From a virus, in the IMG/VR virus record IMGVR_UViG_3300036719_000721, positions 1 to 32,068 of that record: a stretch of DNA of 32,068 nt. The stretch is one strand, 5' to 3'. Position 1 is the stretch's first letter. Every line of letters begins with the position of its first letter. The position numbers and the translations under genes are program-made. Shown one piece after another: positions 22,145 to 30,657 of the stretch. The notes below the pieces were generated by a model. The model was given only the letters and a program-made list of their open reading frames with translations, ran no database searches and was not told where the DNA came from.

Positions 22145-22800
22145 TAACCTTTACCTCCAACCTTACCGGGTTTGTTTGAGGCATAGCTACTAACTCCACC
22201 TAGAATACCACCACCGATACCCGCAACCAGCGATCCAGCACTGACAGGAGCCTTGACTGGAGCAGGACCCTTAGACGGTTCAAGCATCCTTTGACTAGCA
22301 GCCAATAGATCCGAAGACTTCTGCTCAAGGAAGATGCTTTCCATTCCAAGAACGGATTCAGTTGTAGCGTAGCCTAGGTTAGTTCCTAGATTGGCTAGGT
22401 CCCTACCATACTCTCGTTGAGCATCGTTGATCATAAGACCAATTGACTGACCTGTACGACCAGCAGCAAGAGCTTGACCCTGGGCCTGCATCCGCTGAAC
22501 AAAGAGCACCTGAGCCTGTTGGGCGGCCTTGTCGTACTCACCCTTGAGCTTCAGTTGTTCCCGCTCGTAGCCTCGGTTGGCAGCCAGACGGTTCTGTTCG
22601 ATCTGTTGATTGTAGGCCTGTTGAGATGCCTCATATGCCCGCATATTAACGGCATACTCGTAATCTCTGGCTCGAATAGCGTTTTGATATTCGTACTCTG
22701 CTTGCTGTTGCTGGGCAGAATACGAAGCGATAGATCCAACGGCAGTAGAAGCAGCAGAAGCGATTGCTCCAACTACTGCCCATTCAACTCCGGTACACAT
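22144..22800 (-). CDS. Internal virion protein B (T7 gp14-like)
   Basis: A 218-residue protein starting MCTGVEWAVVGAIASAASTA with a hydrophobic, Ala/Gly-rich N-terminus that could enter a membrane. A long Gln/Ala/Tyr-rich coiled-coil follows (residues about 28-90, AEYEYQNAIRARDYEYAVNM), then a Gly-rich C-terminus (AGSLVAGIGGGILGGVSSYA). T7 gp14 (196 aa) has the same layout and forms the outer-membrane part of the ejection channel. It overlaps gp13 by 28 nt and the gp15-like gene by 1 nt. Confidence 0.8.
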   Translation of the reverse strand: MCTGVEWAVVGAIASAASTAVGSIASYSAQQQQAEYEYQNAIRARDYEYAVNMRAYEASQQAYNQQIEQNRLAANRGYEREQLKLKGEYDKAAQQAQVLFVQRMQAQGQALAAGRTGQSIGLMINDAQREYGRDLANLGTNLGYATTESVLGMESIFLEQKSSDLLAASQRMLEPSKGPAPVKAPVSAGSLVAGIGGGILGGVSSYASNKPGKVGGKG

Positions 22801-23255
22801 GATGTTAGTTTGGCAAATTCAACATAAGTTAATTGTTGTGGTCCGACACTGACATACGAAAGCTTCTTAAATCCAAGCATGTGGAGAAGTTTCATGTGCA
22901 TTCGGTTCCGTGGATCAGCGATGTTATGAAGCATCGTAAAGGAGGTCTGTTGATCGACCCATTTTTTTGCCTCCTTGAAGAATAGTTTTGGGTAGGGGCG
23001 AACATCGGGTGTGGTTAACATCCAGATAGCTCCACAAAGGGCATCTGTTCTGGATACCCCCGCTACCCCGCAAATCATACCATCTGGATTCCAGAAGGTA
23101 ACGGCAGACTCGGAAGCCATGACAGAATAAGGAAGGGCCTCAAGCGGATTAAGCCCGAGACCCTCGATTTCCTGCTTATCTTCTGGTTGCAGGTTTTCAG
23201 CAACATACAGCGCGTCAAGCCTACTGGCCGGATGGATCAGTTGCTTACAAATCAT
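22773..23255 (-). CDS. Internal virion protein A (T7 gp13-like), GNAT-like fold
   Basis: A 160-residue protein in the gene 13 position. SVMASESAVTFWNPDGMICG, VAGVSRTDALCGAIWMLTTP, then KKWVDQQTSFTMLHNIADPR and HMKLLHMLGFKKLSYVSVGP follow the GNAT acetyltransferase layout: a beta sheet, a long helix, and a final 'N..H.k.L..lGF' segment. T7 gp13 (138 aa) has the same features. It does not look catalytic, and in T7-like phages this protein assists virion morphogenesis. It overlaps gp12 by 4 nt (ATGA). Confidence 0.8.
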   Translation of the reverse strand: MICKQLIHPASRLDALYVAENLQPEDKQEIEGLGLNPLEALPYSVMASESAVTFWNPDGMICGVAGVSRTDALCGAIWMLTTPDVRPYPKLFFKEAKKWVDQQTSFTMLHNIADPRNRMHMKLLHMLGFKKLSYVSVGPQQLTYVEFAKLTSCVPELNGQ

Positions 23256-25933
23256 AGGGCTTTAATGCCTTTGTTATTGTAGGTGCCTTCCCATGTCAAG
23301 CTAACAAGAGCAAGGGGGAAGGGGCTGCTGCAGTTGAGTTGAAGCTCAACATACTTACCTGATGCCATCACTGGAATAATGTTCTCAGCAGAACGAAGCA
23401 TGGGTGGTTCGTTAAACTCACTAACATCACCAGTAATCTGAGGCAGTTCAAGGGTAAAGGTATTGCGTCCAATGACATCCAACACGGAGGTAAACGGTCC
23501 AGAGTTATGACTGTAGACTCGTACCCTGTGAATGGTTGGGATGTTCATGTTGTCCGACACCTTATCCTTGACCAAGTAGAAGTTTGGCAGCAGGCTGGTT
23601 GCGTCGATCTGGTAACCAAGAGCAAACTGTTGAGTGGTCTGATCACCATCCAGCTCCACATAATACTTCTGTCCTGCTGGAGCAGCAGCGTTGTATTGCA
23701 TCGTTGGATACTCTACAGCACCAGCGTTTGTAGGCGTGGTGGTAACGACACAGGGCTGAGCAGAAGCGATGTTGACGTTCTCTTTGAAGAAAATCTTGGT
23801 CACTTCATTTACCGAGTCATAGGTCTTGCTGGGGTTATAATCAACAAGATCCAATCGAAGGTCAATGTACTCATTTTCAAACTCAATGGCTCCACCAGGA
23901 CTCTCAGCCAGCAACAGCATACTACCAAGCACCGGACCGTTGTCGGCTTGGATAACAAAGAATACCTCGTCCTCACTGAAGGCAACGATATTCAACGCTG
24001 CTGGAAACTTCCACTTGAACCAGGAAGCAAGCTGCCGCTCATCTCCTTGGGTATAATACCTGAAGAGGTACACAGCATCAGGTTCTTGGATGGATCGAAT
24101 ACCAAACACCGAAGCACTAAGGCTATTTCTAAACTCCACAATTCCGGTAGGAATATAGGAAGGAATTACTTTTGTAAGCTGTGTGCTCTGAGGCTGCTGG
24201 TTTCTGGCAACTTGAATTTCCGTAACCAAGCTTGAGGTTGGGTTCTCCTCAATAAAGGCAATGGTTGCTCCAAGGTCAACAGGATTAATAGAAATCGATT
24301 GGCTGTAGTTGGAGATCAGGTTAAGTTCAGCAGTAGAGGCCGAGAAGGCTTCTGAGTTGGTCTGAAGAATGTACTGCGAGTTATCCGCAAACACAATCAA
24401 ACCATCGGCTTGCTGAATCCCATGACGGAACTGTGTGTTGACAGTGGAACCGGCTGAAATATCAATCGGATCGTTGGCAACAAGCGTAATAACCGTTGAA
24501 GCAAAGAAGTTTAGGTAGTCCCCAGCCTGTGAGCAGATAATGTTGGATTCACTCATCAACACCAGGCGGTTCTTAAAGAACGAAATGCCTGAGATTGGGA
24601 ATCCTACAAAGCTAGGATTAGGGTTGGTTTCCAGGTCTCCAACGGCACGATTTGCCCAGAACTGGGTGGCCCAACTGGTTCCTGAAATTGTAGCACTACC
24701 AACGGTTGTGATCTGAAAGACATCACCCTCGTTGTTGCTGACACTGTTCGTGGCTGTGTAGCCTTGTCCAGCACGAGCAATTCGAATGCCAGTGATCTGA
24801 CGGTTGGCGTTAACGGAGGTGACTTCAAGGCGCAGGTTGATTCCTGATCCACCATAGACAGCAAAGGATTGACCTAGGCTCCACCGAGCATTTCCAACAG
24901 AAGTGATGCTCACTGCCGTAGGAATGCCAGTAACAGTTGTGGAAGTCACAAAGGCTGCCGCAGCAGATGCGCTCAGTTCCCTAAAGGTATACGAACCGTT
25001 GGCCTCTTTGATAAGAGCGTGAGGCATGGTTGTTGGATTCAAACCAACAGACACACCAGGGGCGATTGTTTCTTCCCAGACACCAGCACCTTTGGATCCG
25101 CCATTGCTTGTTACAAACTTGACATAATAGTCATCGCCTGTGGAGTTATTATCCGCAGCAATCTGGATGACTTCTCCGTTAAGGAACTGCTTCGGAAGAT
25201 CCTGAGGACCATCAACCGTTCCCTTGTAAGCAACGATGCCAGTTCCAGACAGGCCACCCTTTGCCTCAATAGAAAAGTCTGCGTTGTTGACACGCTTGAC
25301 ATGGATAGCATTACCAATGCCAGTCGCAGTATAAATACCACCAGCGTTGATGGCACTTACCAGGCCAGCAATGATTGTATCCGCGTTGAGCGAGCTGCCA
25401 GAGGTGGTAGGGGTGTTGTATGAATACGTTGTCGTATCAAGCGTGATCTTGTACGTCGTGTCATAAGCAACACTGGTCAGGACCGCATAGCCAAAAGGAA
25501 TCTGAGTACTAGATAACGTAGCAGAAGCTGCAACATTAACAGTCCTATTAAGAAAGAAAACGTAATCATTAATCTGAAGGATGTCCAGATCGCTCTGCTT
25601 GGTGTGTGTTGCGTAGGTCTGAGCAGTACCAGACAAGGCGTTAAGCGTCTGCTGAATGCCGCTCTGAGCATCCCACAGCCTTACCGTACCATTAAATCCG
25701 ACCTGCATCAAAAGCTTATCATTCTGGCCCTTTGAGATGAGGAACCAAGTACCACCTGCCACACTGTTGTCCAGCTTACGAGTCAGTCGAATGCCGGGCC
25801 TCTTAAGCAAACCAAACGTTGGATCAGGGTAGTAGTTAGTGCATTCACGGAGCTGACCAGGAAGCTTCAAGGAGTCTGGTTGCTGCGATACACCACCAAT
25901 CAGACCAATAACTTTCTGAGATACAGCAGCCAT
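23252..25933 (-). CDS. Tail tubular protein B (T7 gp12-like nozzle)
   Basis: An 893-residue tail nozzle protein (T7 gp12: 794). The N-terminus VSQKVIGLIGGVSQQPDSLK, then LPGQLRECTNYYPDPTFGLLKRPG, is the family signature. SFVGFPISGISFFKNRLVLM and DPIDISAGSTVNTQFRHGIQ, further on, are further family-typical blocks of this beta-propeller-containing nozzle. It forms the six-fold tube at the end of the short tail and plugs or opens the DNA path. It is longer than T7 gp12 mainly through Ser/Thr/Gly-rich insertions in residues about 150-430. It starts 2 nt after gp11. Confidence 0.95.
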   Translation of the reverse strand: MAAVSQKVIGLIGGVSQQPDSLKLPGQLRECTNYYPDPTFGLLKRPGIRLTRKLDNSVAGGTWFLISKGQNDKLLMQVGFNGTVRLWDAQSGIQQTLNALSGTAQTYATHTKQSDLDILQINDYVFFLNRTVNVAASATLSSTQIPFGYAVLTSVAYDTTYKITLDTTTYSYNTPTTSGSSLNADTIIAGLVSAINAGGIYTATGIGNAIHVKRVNNADFSIEAKGGLSGTGIVAYKGTVDGPQDLPKQFLNGEVIQIAADNNSTGDDYYVKFVTSNGGSKGAGVWEETIAPGVSVGLNPTTMPHALIKEANGSYTFRELSASAAAAFVTSTTVTGIPTAVSITSVGNARWSLGQSFAVYGGSGINLRLEVTSVNANRQITGIRIARAGQGYTATNSVSNNEGDVFQITTVGSATISGTSWATQFWANRAVGDLETNPNPSFVGFPISGISFFKNRLVLMSESNIICSQAGDYLNFFASTVITLVANDPIDISAGSTVNTQFRHGIQQADGLIVFADNSQYILQTNSEAFSASTAELNLISNYSQSISINPVDLGATIAFIEENPTSSLVTEIQVARNQQPQSTQLTKVIPSYIPTGIVEFRNSLSASVFGIRSIQEPDAVYLFRYYTQGDERQLASWFKWKFPAALNIVAFSEDEVFFVIQADNGPVLGSMLLLAESPGGAIEFENEYIDLRLDLVDYNPSKTYDSVNEVTKIFFKENVNIASAQPCVVTTTPTNAGAVEYPTMQYNAAAPAGQKYYVELDGDQTTQQFALGYQIDATSLLPNFYLVKDKVSDNMNIPTIHRVRVYSHNSGPFTSVLDVIGRNTFTLELPQITGDVSEFNEPPMLRSAENIIPVMASGKYVELQLNCSSPFPLALVSLTWEGTYNNKGIKAL

Positions 25934-25935
25934 GA

Positions 25936-26535
25936 TTACCTAGCAATAGCACGAAATGGGGTGTAACTGATGTAGAAGTTCTGACCTGTTTCCAGACCAA
26001 AGATGTTTGCCTCTGAGGTGTTGGTATCATAGGCAATACAGTTTGCCCTGAGAACCCCCTCGTCGTTGGCATTGAAGGAGACCATCTCCTGAGACCCTAG
26101 GATTCTACCAGCAAGAACGCGGGTAGCCCTCTGGGTGATGTAATTCTTAAAGACCTGAGGCAGATCCTCAAAGTTAAACTTCCATACAATATCACACTTG
26201 ATGGTGGATCCAGCAGGGAAGGTGTAGGTGTGGTTTACCTTGTCGTACAGTTTACCATCACGCAATACGGTCTGGTATTTCTGATTGTTGGCAAACTTGT
26301 TATCTGAAATCTGAAGGACGTTGGTGGGAACAAAGATGTTACCATTCACATCAGCAGTCAGAGGATATTGAACTTCGGTATTGAAGTGCCATCCTTCGCC
26401 TTGGATCTCTGTGTTGACTGCTTCGAGTACATTCAGAGCAATAGCGATTTCAGGGTTAGCGACATCAAGGCTGACCACAGGAGCCTGCCCGATGCCAGAG
26501 AGCATCTGGTTGATTGCTTGGAGTTGAGTCGTCAT
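25936..26535 (-). CDS. Tail tubular protein A (T7 gp11-like gatekeeper)
   Basis: A 199-residue protein (T7 gp11: 196). LQAINQMLSGIGQAPV, then IALNVLEAVNTEIQGEGWHF and the NYITQRATRVLAGRILGS helix, are family-typical. It forms the adaptor ring between portal and nozzle. It follows the capsid gene with a terminator between them (26555-26585), as in T7 where T-phi separates genes 10 and 11. Confidence 0.95.
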   Translation of the reverse strand: MTTQLQAINQMLSGIGQAPVVSLDVANPEIAIALNVLEAVNTEIQGEGWHFNTEVQYPLTADVNGNIFVPTNVLQISDNKFANNQKYQTVLRDGKLYDKVNHTYTFPAGSTIKCDIVWKFNFEDLPQVFKNYITQRATRVLAGRILGSQEMVSFNANDEGVLRANCIAYDTNTSEANIFGLETGQNFYISYTPFRAIAR

Positions 26536-26554
26536 GGTTGTCGGGCAGGACTAT

Positions 26555-26585
26555 AAAAAAAAAGGAGGCCCCCGTAGAGACCTCC
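26555..26585 (-). terminator. Strong terminator after the capsid gene (T-phi position)
   Basis: On the minus strand a 9-bp stem (GGAGGTCTC with GGGGCCTCC, two G-T pairs) closed by the tetraloop TACG, followed by nine T. The c(UACG)g loop is an unusually stable RNA tetraloop. It sits 35 nt after the capsid stop and 20 nt before the gp11-like start. In T7 the terminator at the same place limits tail transcripts relative to capsid. Confidence 0.95.
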
Positions 26586-26620
26586 TAACCTATTCCAAAT
26601 TTTCTCCAAATTAGGAGTTA

Positions 26621-27619
26621 TCAGACGTTGCGGAAAGCACCGGCACAGGACACACGAACGGCACCAGCACCGTAGGCCAGACGGCCCACGATCACGTCGC
26701 CCTGATAGATGACCTTGGTGTCAGCACCAGTGGTCTGAACGCTAGGACCGATCGCCTCGACAACGCCAGCAGCGTCACGATGGAAGATCAGGCCACAGCT
26801 GTTGGTGAAGTTCGAAGCAACACCGTAGTTGTTGTTCTCACCGGTAACAGCAGCAGCGTCGATGTTGGCGCCAGAAGCCGAACCATACTTACCCAGGAAG
26901 GGGATGTTGTTCGACTTGTAGATCTTGATACCAGCGATCTCATAGAGACCTTCGCCGCTGTTCAGGCTACCACCGGCAGCACCGTACTCACGGTTCAGGA
27001 TGTTGGTATCGACCTGGCTGATCAGGGCGTAGTACTGACGAGGAGCCAGCACGGCCACACGACCATCCTTAGGAGCAGCGATCTCGTCCAGGCGAGCAGC
27101 GGCTTCAAAGAAACCGTCCACGAGGGCCTGAGCATCATACTCCTTGGAGGCACCCAGGTTGATCTGGAAGCCACCGGGTTCGCCGGTCACAGCAGCGGTC
27201 AGGCCCGAAGCACGGTCCAGAACGCGGAAGATACGACGGTCATAGAACTCAGCCAGAGCCTGGCCGATCTGACGGGCGATGGGGCCACGGATGTCATACT
27301 GGGCCAGGGTCTCGTCGAGGTTATCAACGAACGCCGAGGCGACCAGCAGGTCATCCATTGCGATGGTGGTCTCAGCAGCCGGAGGGTTGCCGGAACCCAG
27401 GATAGCATTACCAGGGGTGTGATACCCGGCCTGAATACGACCGGTATGAATGAATTGAGCTTCCTTACCGCCACGCAGGGTGCGGTTCATCACCAGGCCC
27501 TTAGCGATGGTGGAGTTGCGGAAAGCTTCGTACACTTCGCCCGTAAAGAGCTTCAGATAAAGGGCTTTCTTGTCACCGGCCTTATTAACCTGGCCGAGTT
27601 GAGTTACTGTTGCAGTCAT
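26621..27619 (-). CDS. Major capsid protein (T7 gp10-like)
   Basis: A 332-residue capsid protein (T7 gp10A: 345). KALYLKLFTGEVYEAFRNST and LRGGKEAQFIHTGRIQAGYH form the N-arm and E-loop of the HK97 fold. QIGQALAEFYDRRIFRVLDR is the spine helix. The C-terminal VGRLAYGAGAVRVSCAGAFR closes the A-domain. It ends in a tandem stop (TGA TAA), so a T7-style frameshifted longer form is not expected. No good Shine-Dalgarno sequence precedes the ATG. Instead the 391-nt stretch upstream is highly structured, which may control translation or stability. Confidence 0.95.
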   Translation of the reverse strand: MTATVTQLGQVNKAGDKKALYLKLFTGEVYEAFRNSTIAKGLVMNRTLRGGKEAQFIHTGRIQAGYHTPGNAILGSGNPPAAETTIAMDDLLVASAFVDNLDETLAQYDIRGPIARQIGQALAEFYDRRIFRVLDRASGLTAAVTGEPGGFQINLGASKEYDAQALVDGFFEAAARLDEIAAPKDGRVAVLAPRQYYALISQVDTNILNREYGAAGGSLNSGEGLYEIAGIKIYKSNNIPFLGKYGSASGANIDAAAVTGENNNYGVASNFTNSCGLIFHRDAAGVVEAIGPSVQTTGADTKVIYQGDVIVGRLAYGAGAVRVSCAGAFRNV

Positions 27620-27742
27620 TGTTTTAAGGAAAGAGAAGGTTTATCAGCTTTCCAAGTACTTGGGTTTTATCCGGATTTAAAGTATTTGGTTTTTAGGAAA
27701 TACGTCCGTTGTATTGGGTGTCTGCCGCAGCAGGCCAATACT

Positions 27743-27756
27743 CCAGTCATGACTGG
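27743..27756. promoter_or_regulatory. 14-bp perfect palindrome upstream of capsid gene
   Basis: CCAGTCATGACTGG is perfectly self-complementary, in the gene-free stretch 27620-28010. It could be an operator for a dimeric protein or a short hairpin in the mRNA leader. Confidence 0.5.
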
Positions 27757-27785
27757 GTTTTTAACGAGGTTGTCCCATCCTCAAA

Positions 27786-27856
27786 AGGTCGAGCTGGGTT
27801 TGCACCAGCACTGAGTTCCAGTTGTCCTGGCTGCCTCTACATTGGGCTATCGACCT
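27786..27856 (-). ncRNA. tRNA-like fold in the capsid leader
   Basis: Read on the minus strand, 71 nt fold like a tRNA. A perfect 7-bp acceptor stem (AGGTCGA with TCGACCT) is followed by the 2-nt linker TA and a D-arm-like GCC-loop-GGC. A perfect 5-bp T-stem (GCTGG with CCAGC) encloses a 7-nt loop TGCAAAC and abuts the acceptor strand with no gap. The T-loop keeps C56 and A58 but has G instead of T at 55. The anticodon arm is degenerate: CCAG-GACAA-CTGG with a 5-nt loop and no T33. No CCA is encoded. It is probably not a translating tRNA, but could be a decayed tRNA or a tRNA mimic recognised by RNase P or tRNA enzymes. Confidence 0.55.
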
Positions 27857-27860
27857 AGCG

Positions 27861-27971
27861 ACCCCTCTGTTTGTGCTTCCAATGGATAGGCATGAGGGGT
27901 GTTTTATTTAGTTGTCCGCGCCGAAGGGGCAGCGGGACGGTTCACCATCCACCGGGGAATCCAATCCGGTG
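27861..27971 (-). other. Further hairpins in the capsid leader
   Basis: Upstream of the tRNA-like fold, on the same RNA: CACCGG/CCGGTG around a 10-nt loop (27950-27971), a 9-bp stem with two bulges closed by CCTTC (27914-27938), and ACCCCTC/GAGGGGT around 26 nt (27861-27900). No T-run follows, so none is a plain terminator. I see no gene in 27620-28010 and no clear host promoter. Confidence 0.55.
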
Positions 27972-28010
27972 TACAATCGCCGTTTTGATGCCACGGACGC
28001 GGGCAGTTAA

Positions 28011-28856
28011 TCAGATCAGATCGCCGGAAGCAGCCAGCTTCGCCTCGATGTCAAGGCGGTACGCAGGATCATTCCGATAGCGAGGGTCAGAGATGGCACG
28101 GGCAAGTTCGGCTTGTGAACGGAATCCTTTGACGGAGTTACGAACGTTCTTACCAGAAACCTGTTGACCTTCAAAGCCAACAGTATCTTTGTAACGTTGA
28201 TTCAGAGCCTGAACCGCAAAGAAGATGGCGTCCTTGTTACCGCTGTTGACAACGTTATCATAGGCAGCCACCTCTTCGGGTTTCAGGTTCTCAGCAGCCC
28301 AAGCCAGGGTCTGTTTGTATGCTTCATCGCCTCCAACGGATTTGACAATAGCATCAGCATCAGCATCACTGAGGGCCTGCTGAACTGGAGTAACATTCTT
28401 TTGAAGCTCAAGATAGGCTTCAATCAGTTGCTCCGAGGGAAGTTCCTTCAGCTTTTGAAGCGTGTCAGCATTCAACTGCTTAGAGTTATTGAACCACTCA
28501 GCCGAAGCATCCTTCAGGAGCTGAGCAGTTTCTGACACCCCATCATCGCTGGAGTCTTCTGTTTCTTGGGAGTCATCACTCTCGGTTTGTTCATCCGAAG
28601 GCGATTCTTCTGTATCCTTCTGACCTAGCTTCTTTTGAAGTTCCAGGTATGCCTTTTCAAGGTCCTCTGCTGATTTGAATTTACCAGCATAGTTGAGTTC
28701 TGCTTCTGAGTCCCTACGAGCTTTGTCATAGGTCTCATTGCGAATCTCTTCTTCCTCGTCTTGAAGCCTACTGCCAAGCTCAAGAAGTCTTGCTTCTTCT
28801 GCTTCCCTAGCCTCCGTATCAGCTGGATCGGTGGGGTCAAAGGTGATTTCAGGCAT
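28011..28856 (-). CDS. Scaffolding protein (T7 gp9-like)
   Basis: A 281-residue acidic helical protein (T7 gp9: 307) directly upstream of the capsid gene. The N-terminal third is rich in Glu/Asp (ARLLELGSRLQDEEEEIRNE). A disordered stretch (about residues 79-107) is Ser/Glu/Asp-rich. The C-terminal basic helix-turn-helix (FRSQAELARAISDPRYRNDP, then AYRLDIEAKLAAS) is the usual capsid-binding end. 'FrsqaELarAIsDPRYr.DpAYR.dVe.KLa.S' is a signature I know from T7-group scaffolds. Confidence 0.9.
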   Translation of the reverse strand: MPEITFDPTDPADTEAREAEEARLLELGSRLQDEEEEIRNETYDKARRDSEAELNYAGKFKSAEDLEKAYLELQKKLGQKDTEESPSDEQTESDDSQETEDSSDDGVSETAQLLKDASAEWFNNSKQLNADTLQKLKELPSEQLIEAYLELQKNVTPVQQALSDADADAIVKSVGGDEAYKQTLAWAAENLKPEEVAAYDNVVNSGNKDAIFFAVQALNQRYKDTVGFEGQQVSGKNVRNSVKGFRSQAELARAISDPRYRNDPAYRLDIEAKLAASGDLI

Positions 28857-28865
28857 TGGTAATGA

Positions 28866-29087
28866 TTAGTGGATAACAAGGGTGACTTGGCCAAGACCAG
28901 GAACCACAATCTTATTTTGTGATACCCGAGCAATGTCGGTCTTGACCTTGGGGCGTCCAGCTGATTTACGACGGGTAGTTAGTTCGGTCGTATCATCATC
29001 CGAGATTTCATAGTCCTCAGGGTTGAGGCCCTGGAGGTCCGACTCTTGGAGTTTGCTGGCTTGCGCCGATGAAGTTTCTGACGGCAT
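28866..29087 (-). CDS. Small hypothetical protein overlapping the portal gene, 73 aa
   Basis: The start at 29087 (MPSETSSAQASKLQESDLQG) lies 71 nt inside the 3' end of the portal gene, in another frame. The product is acidic in its middle (NPEDYEISDDDTTEL), then basic (TRRKSAGRPKVKT), and ends VVPGLGQVTLVIH. The longer in-frame extension upstream has a portal-shadow composition and is rejected. Only 9 nt separate it from the scaffold gene. No family is recognised; it has no clear T7 counterpart in this position. Confidence 0.6.
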   Translation of the reverse strand: MPSETSSAQASKLQESDLQGLNPEDYEISDDDTTELTTRRKSAGRPKVKTDIARVSQNKIVVPGLGQVTLVIH

Positions 29088-30657
29088 CTGTTGCTTCAGG
29101 GTTCTTAGAAGGATCAAGGAGTGGGGCCTTAGCAAGATCACCCACTTGGTTGAGCATGGTTTGATTGACCATCTGCTGTTGAGCTTGTTGCTTCTCAGCA
29201 ACCATCTCTTCTGCGGTCTTAACCAGCTTAATGGTATCAATGCCTTGGGCAGCAGCGAGACGCTTGATGGCTTCTTCAGGGTTAATGAATTTGGCCATCA
29301 TCTCGGGGCCCAATGCCTGCGAAATGGTTTGAAGGAAGATGATCAGTGATTCCCGATCCTGACCACGGCCGATGCCTTCGACACCAGCAATGACAGTTGG
29401 GAACACAACACCCTTCGGTAGCTTAGGCAGATCGCCCGAGCGTTGAAGGATGAAGAGCTTACGTTGAAGGTAGGGCCTCAGCAGTTCAGTAGTCAGGGTA
29501 CCATAGATTCCCCCGAGCTGCTCATTGAGTTCCTGTTGGGTGGCTCTGATCTCTTCAGCAGTAGTGCGTTCGCTCTGCCTTACGGTAAGGATGAGGAACG
29601 CTTCACTCAGCCGTTGATTGAGCTGGGTGATCATCTGGTAAGCAGTAGCAAAGTCTGCCTGCTTCTGGACCTGTACGGCTGTTACGTCGTCGGCCCGCCC
29701 TTGGATGATCGCCCCATTTCCGGCCTTTGCCAGAGTAGAAGGCTTAACGGTAGCAGAAGGAGATACCAGAAAGACCACCTTAGCAGCAGCAGCGGAACCT
29801 TCCACCATTGCTTGCATAAGCCCTTCAAGGGACTTAAGGTCTCCAAGGTATTCTTCGATTCGTCCACGGCCATAGTCTTCACCATCAACAACGTTGAAGC
29901 GGAGGGGAAGCCAGGGGGTTGTAGTCTTAGGAGATTTGCCCTCTGATTGAGGAACAACTTCTCCATCAACCTCTTGCCTCCAACGCCACTGTCCATCCAT
30001 GAGTTTACCCCATGTATACACAGCAGCTTCGTCTTCTCCTACGGTCACATCAATGTTAGGAATACTGGTATTATCTCCAGTATGATTGACTGTGGTTGGA
30101 GATTGTCTAAATTGTTCAGGAAGGAACTGTCGATTGATTGATTCAACAGTAACGATCTCGGTAGGCTGACCCTCTCCATCACGGACGACCACAAAGCGGT
30201 CAAGAGGATAAAGCTTGATACCACTCGACCCCATGTAGACCAGGACATTCCCGGTTACAATCAGATGCTTCATTGCCTGGTGGAGGACCACACGATCCTG
30301 TGATTCGGCAATGTGCTGCATGATGACCCGCTCCATTTTGGAGAGGCTCAAGTCGATCTCTGATTTGATCTTAGCATCAAGATTTGGGTCCGAGGCGATC
30401 TTGCCATCATTGATCTGAAGCTTGAAGAACGTAGCCGTTACAGGGAACAGGCTAAGCATCAGCTTCGAGGCCATGACGTTGACGCCCTTAGCTCCGATTG
30501 ACTGCCAAGGAGTGGGAAGCTTTTGCCCATTGATAACCCCAGTAGGGGTCAGCAGGTAGGGCAGGGAAAGCTCCGCACACTCACGGGCAGTGTCAAGAAA
30601 GATCGTTCTGTCGCTCGCTAATCTAGCATAACGAGATGCGGCAGATTGATTTTCCAT
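29017..30657 (-). CDS. Portal / head-tail connector protein (T7 gp8-like)
   Basis: A 546-residue portal (T7 gp8: 535). The N-terminal ARECAELSLPYLLTPTG, WQSIGAKGVNVMASKLMLSL and FPVTATFFKLQI are the family signature. GRIEEYLGDLKSLEGLMQAM and VRQSERTTAEEIRATQQELN mark the wing and stem helices, and the C-terminal barrel and crown follow. It forms the twelve-fold ring through which DNA is packaged and ejected. It is joined to the preceding gene by TAATG. Confidence 0.95.
   Translation of the reverse strand: MENQSAASRYARLASDRTIFLDTARECAELSLPYLLTPTGVINGQKLPTPWQSIGAKGVNVMASKLMLSLFPVTATFFKLQINDGKIASDPNLDAKIKSEIDLSLSKMERVIMQHIAESQDRVVLHQAMKHLIVTGNVLVYMGSSGIKLYPLDRFVVVRDGEGQPTEIVTVESINRQFLPEQFRQSPTTVNHTGDNTSIPNIDVTVGEDEAAVYTWGKLMDGQWRWRQEVDGEVVPQSEGKSPKTTTPWLPLRFNVVDGEDYGRGRIEEYLGDLKSLEGLMQAMVEGSAAAAKVVFLVSPSATVKPSTLAKAGNGAIIQGRADDVTAVQVQKQADFATAYQMITQLNQRLSEAFLILTVRQSERTTAEEIRATQQELNEQLGGIYGTLTTELLRPYLQRKLFILQRSGDLPKLPKGVVFPTVIAGVEGIGRGQDRESLIIFLQTISQALGPEMMAKFINPEEAIKRLAAAQGIDTIKLVKTAEEMVAEKQQAQQQMVNQTMLNQVGDLAKAPLLDPSKNPEATDAVRNFIGASQQTPRVGPPGPQP

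Noticed and set aside
26600-26640. Possible T7-style capsid frameshift product
   Set aside because: The capsid frame ends with a tandem TGA TAA, and no slippery run or extended second frame follows before the terminator.
26780-27814. Plus-strand frame of 344 codons
   Set aside because: Antisense to the capsid gene, and it runs across the capsid leader. The protein has no recognisable domain and the capsid protein explains the region.
27945-27975. Partial match to the promoter I remember for the Syn5 phage RNA polymerase (ATTGG...CCC)
   Set aside because: Only the first five bases and a C-run fit; an insertion is needed, so it is not better than chance.
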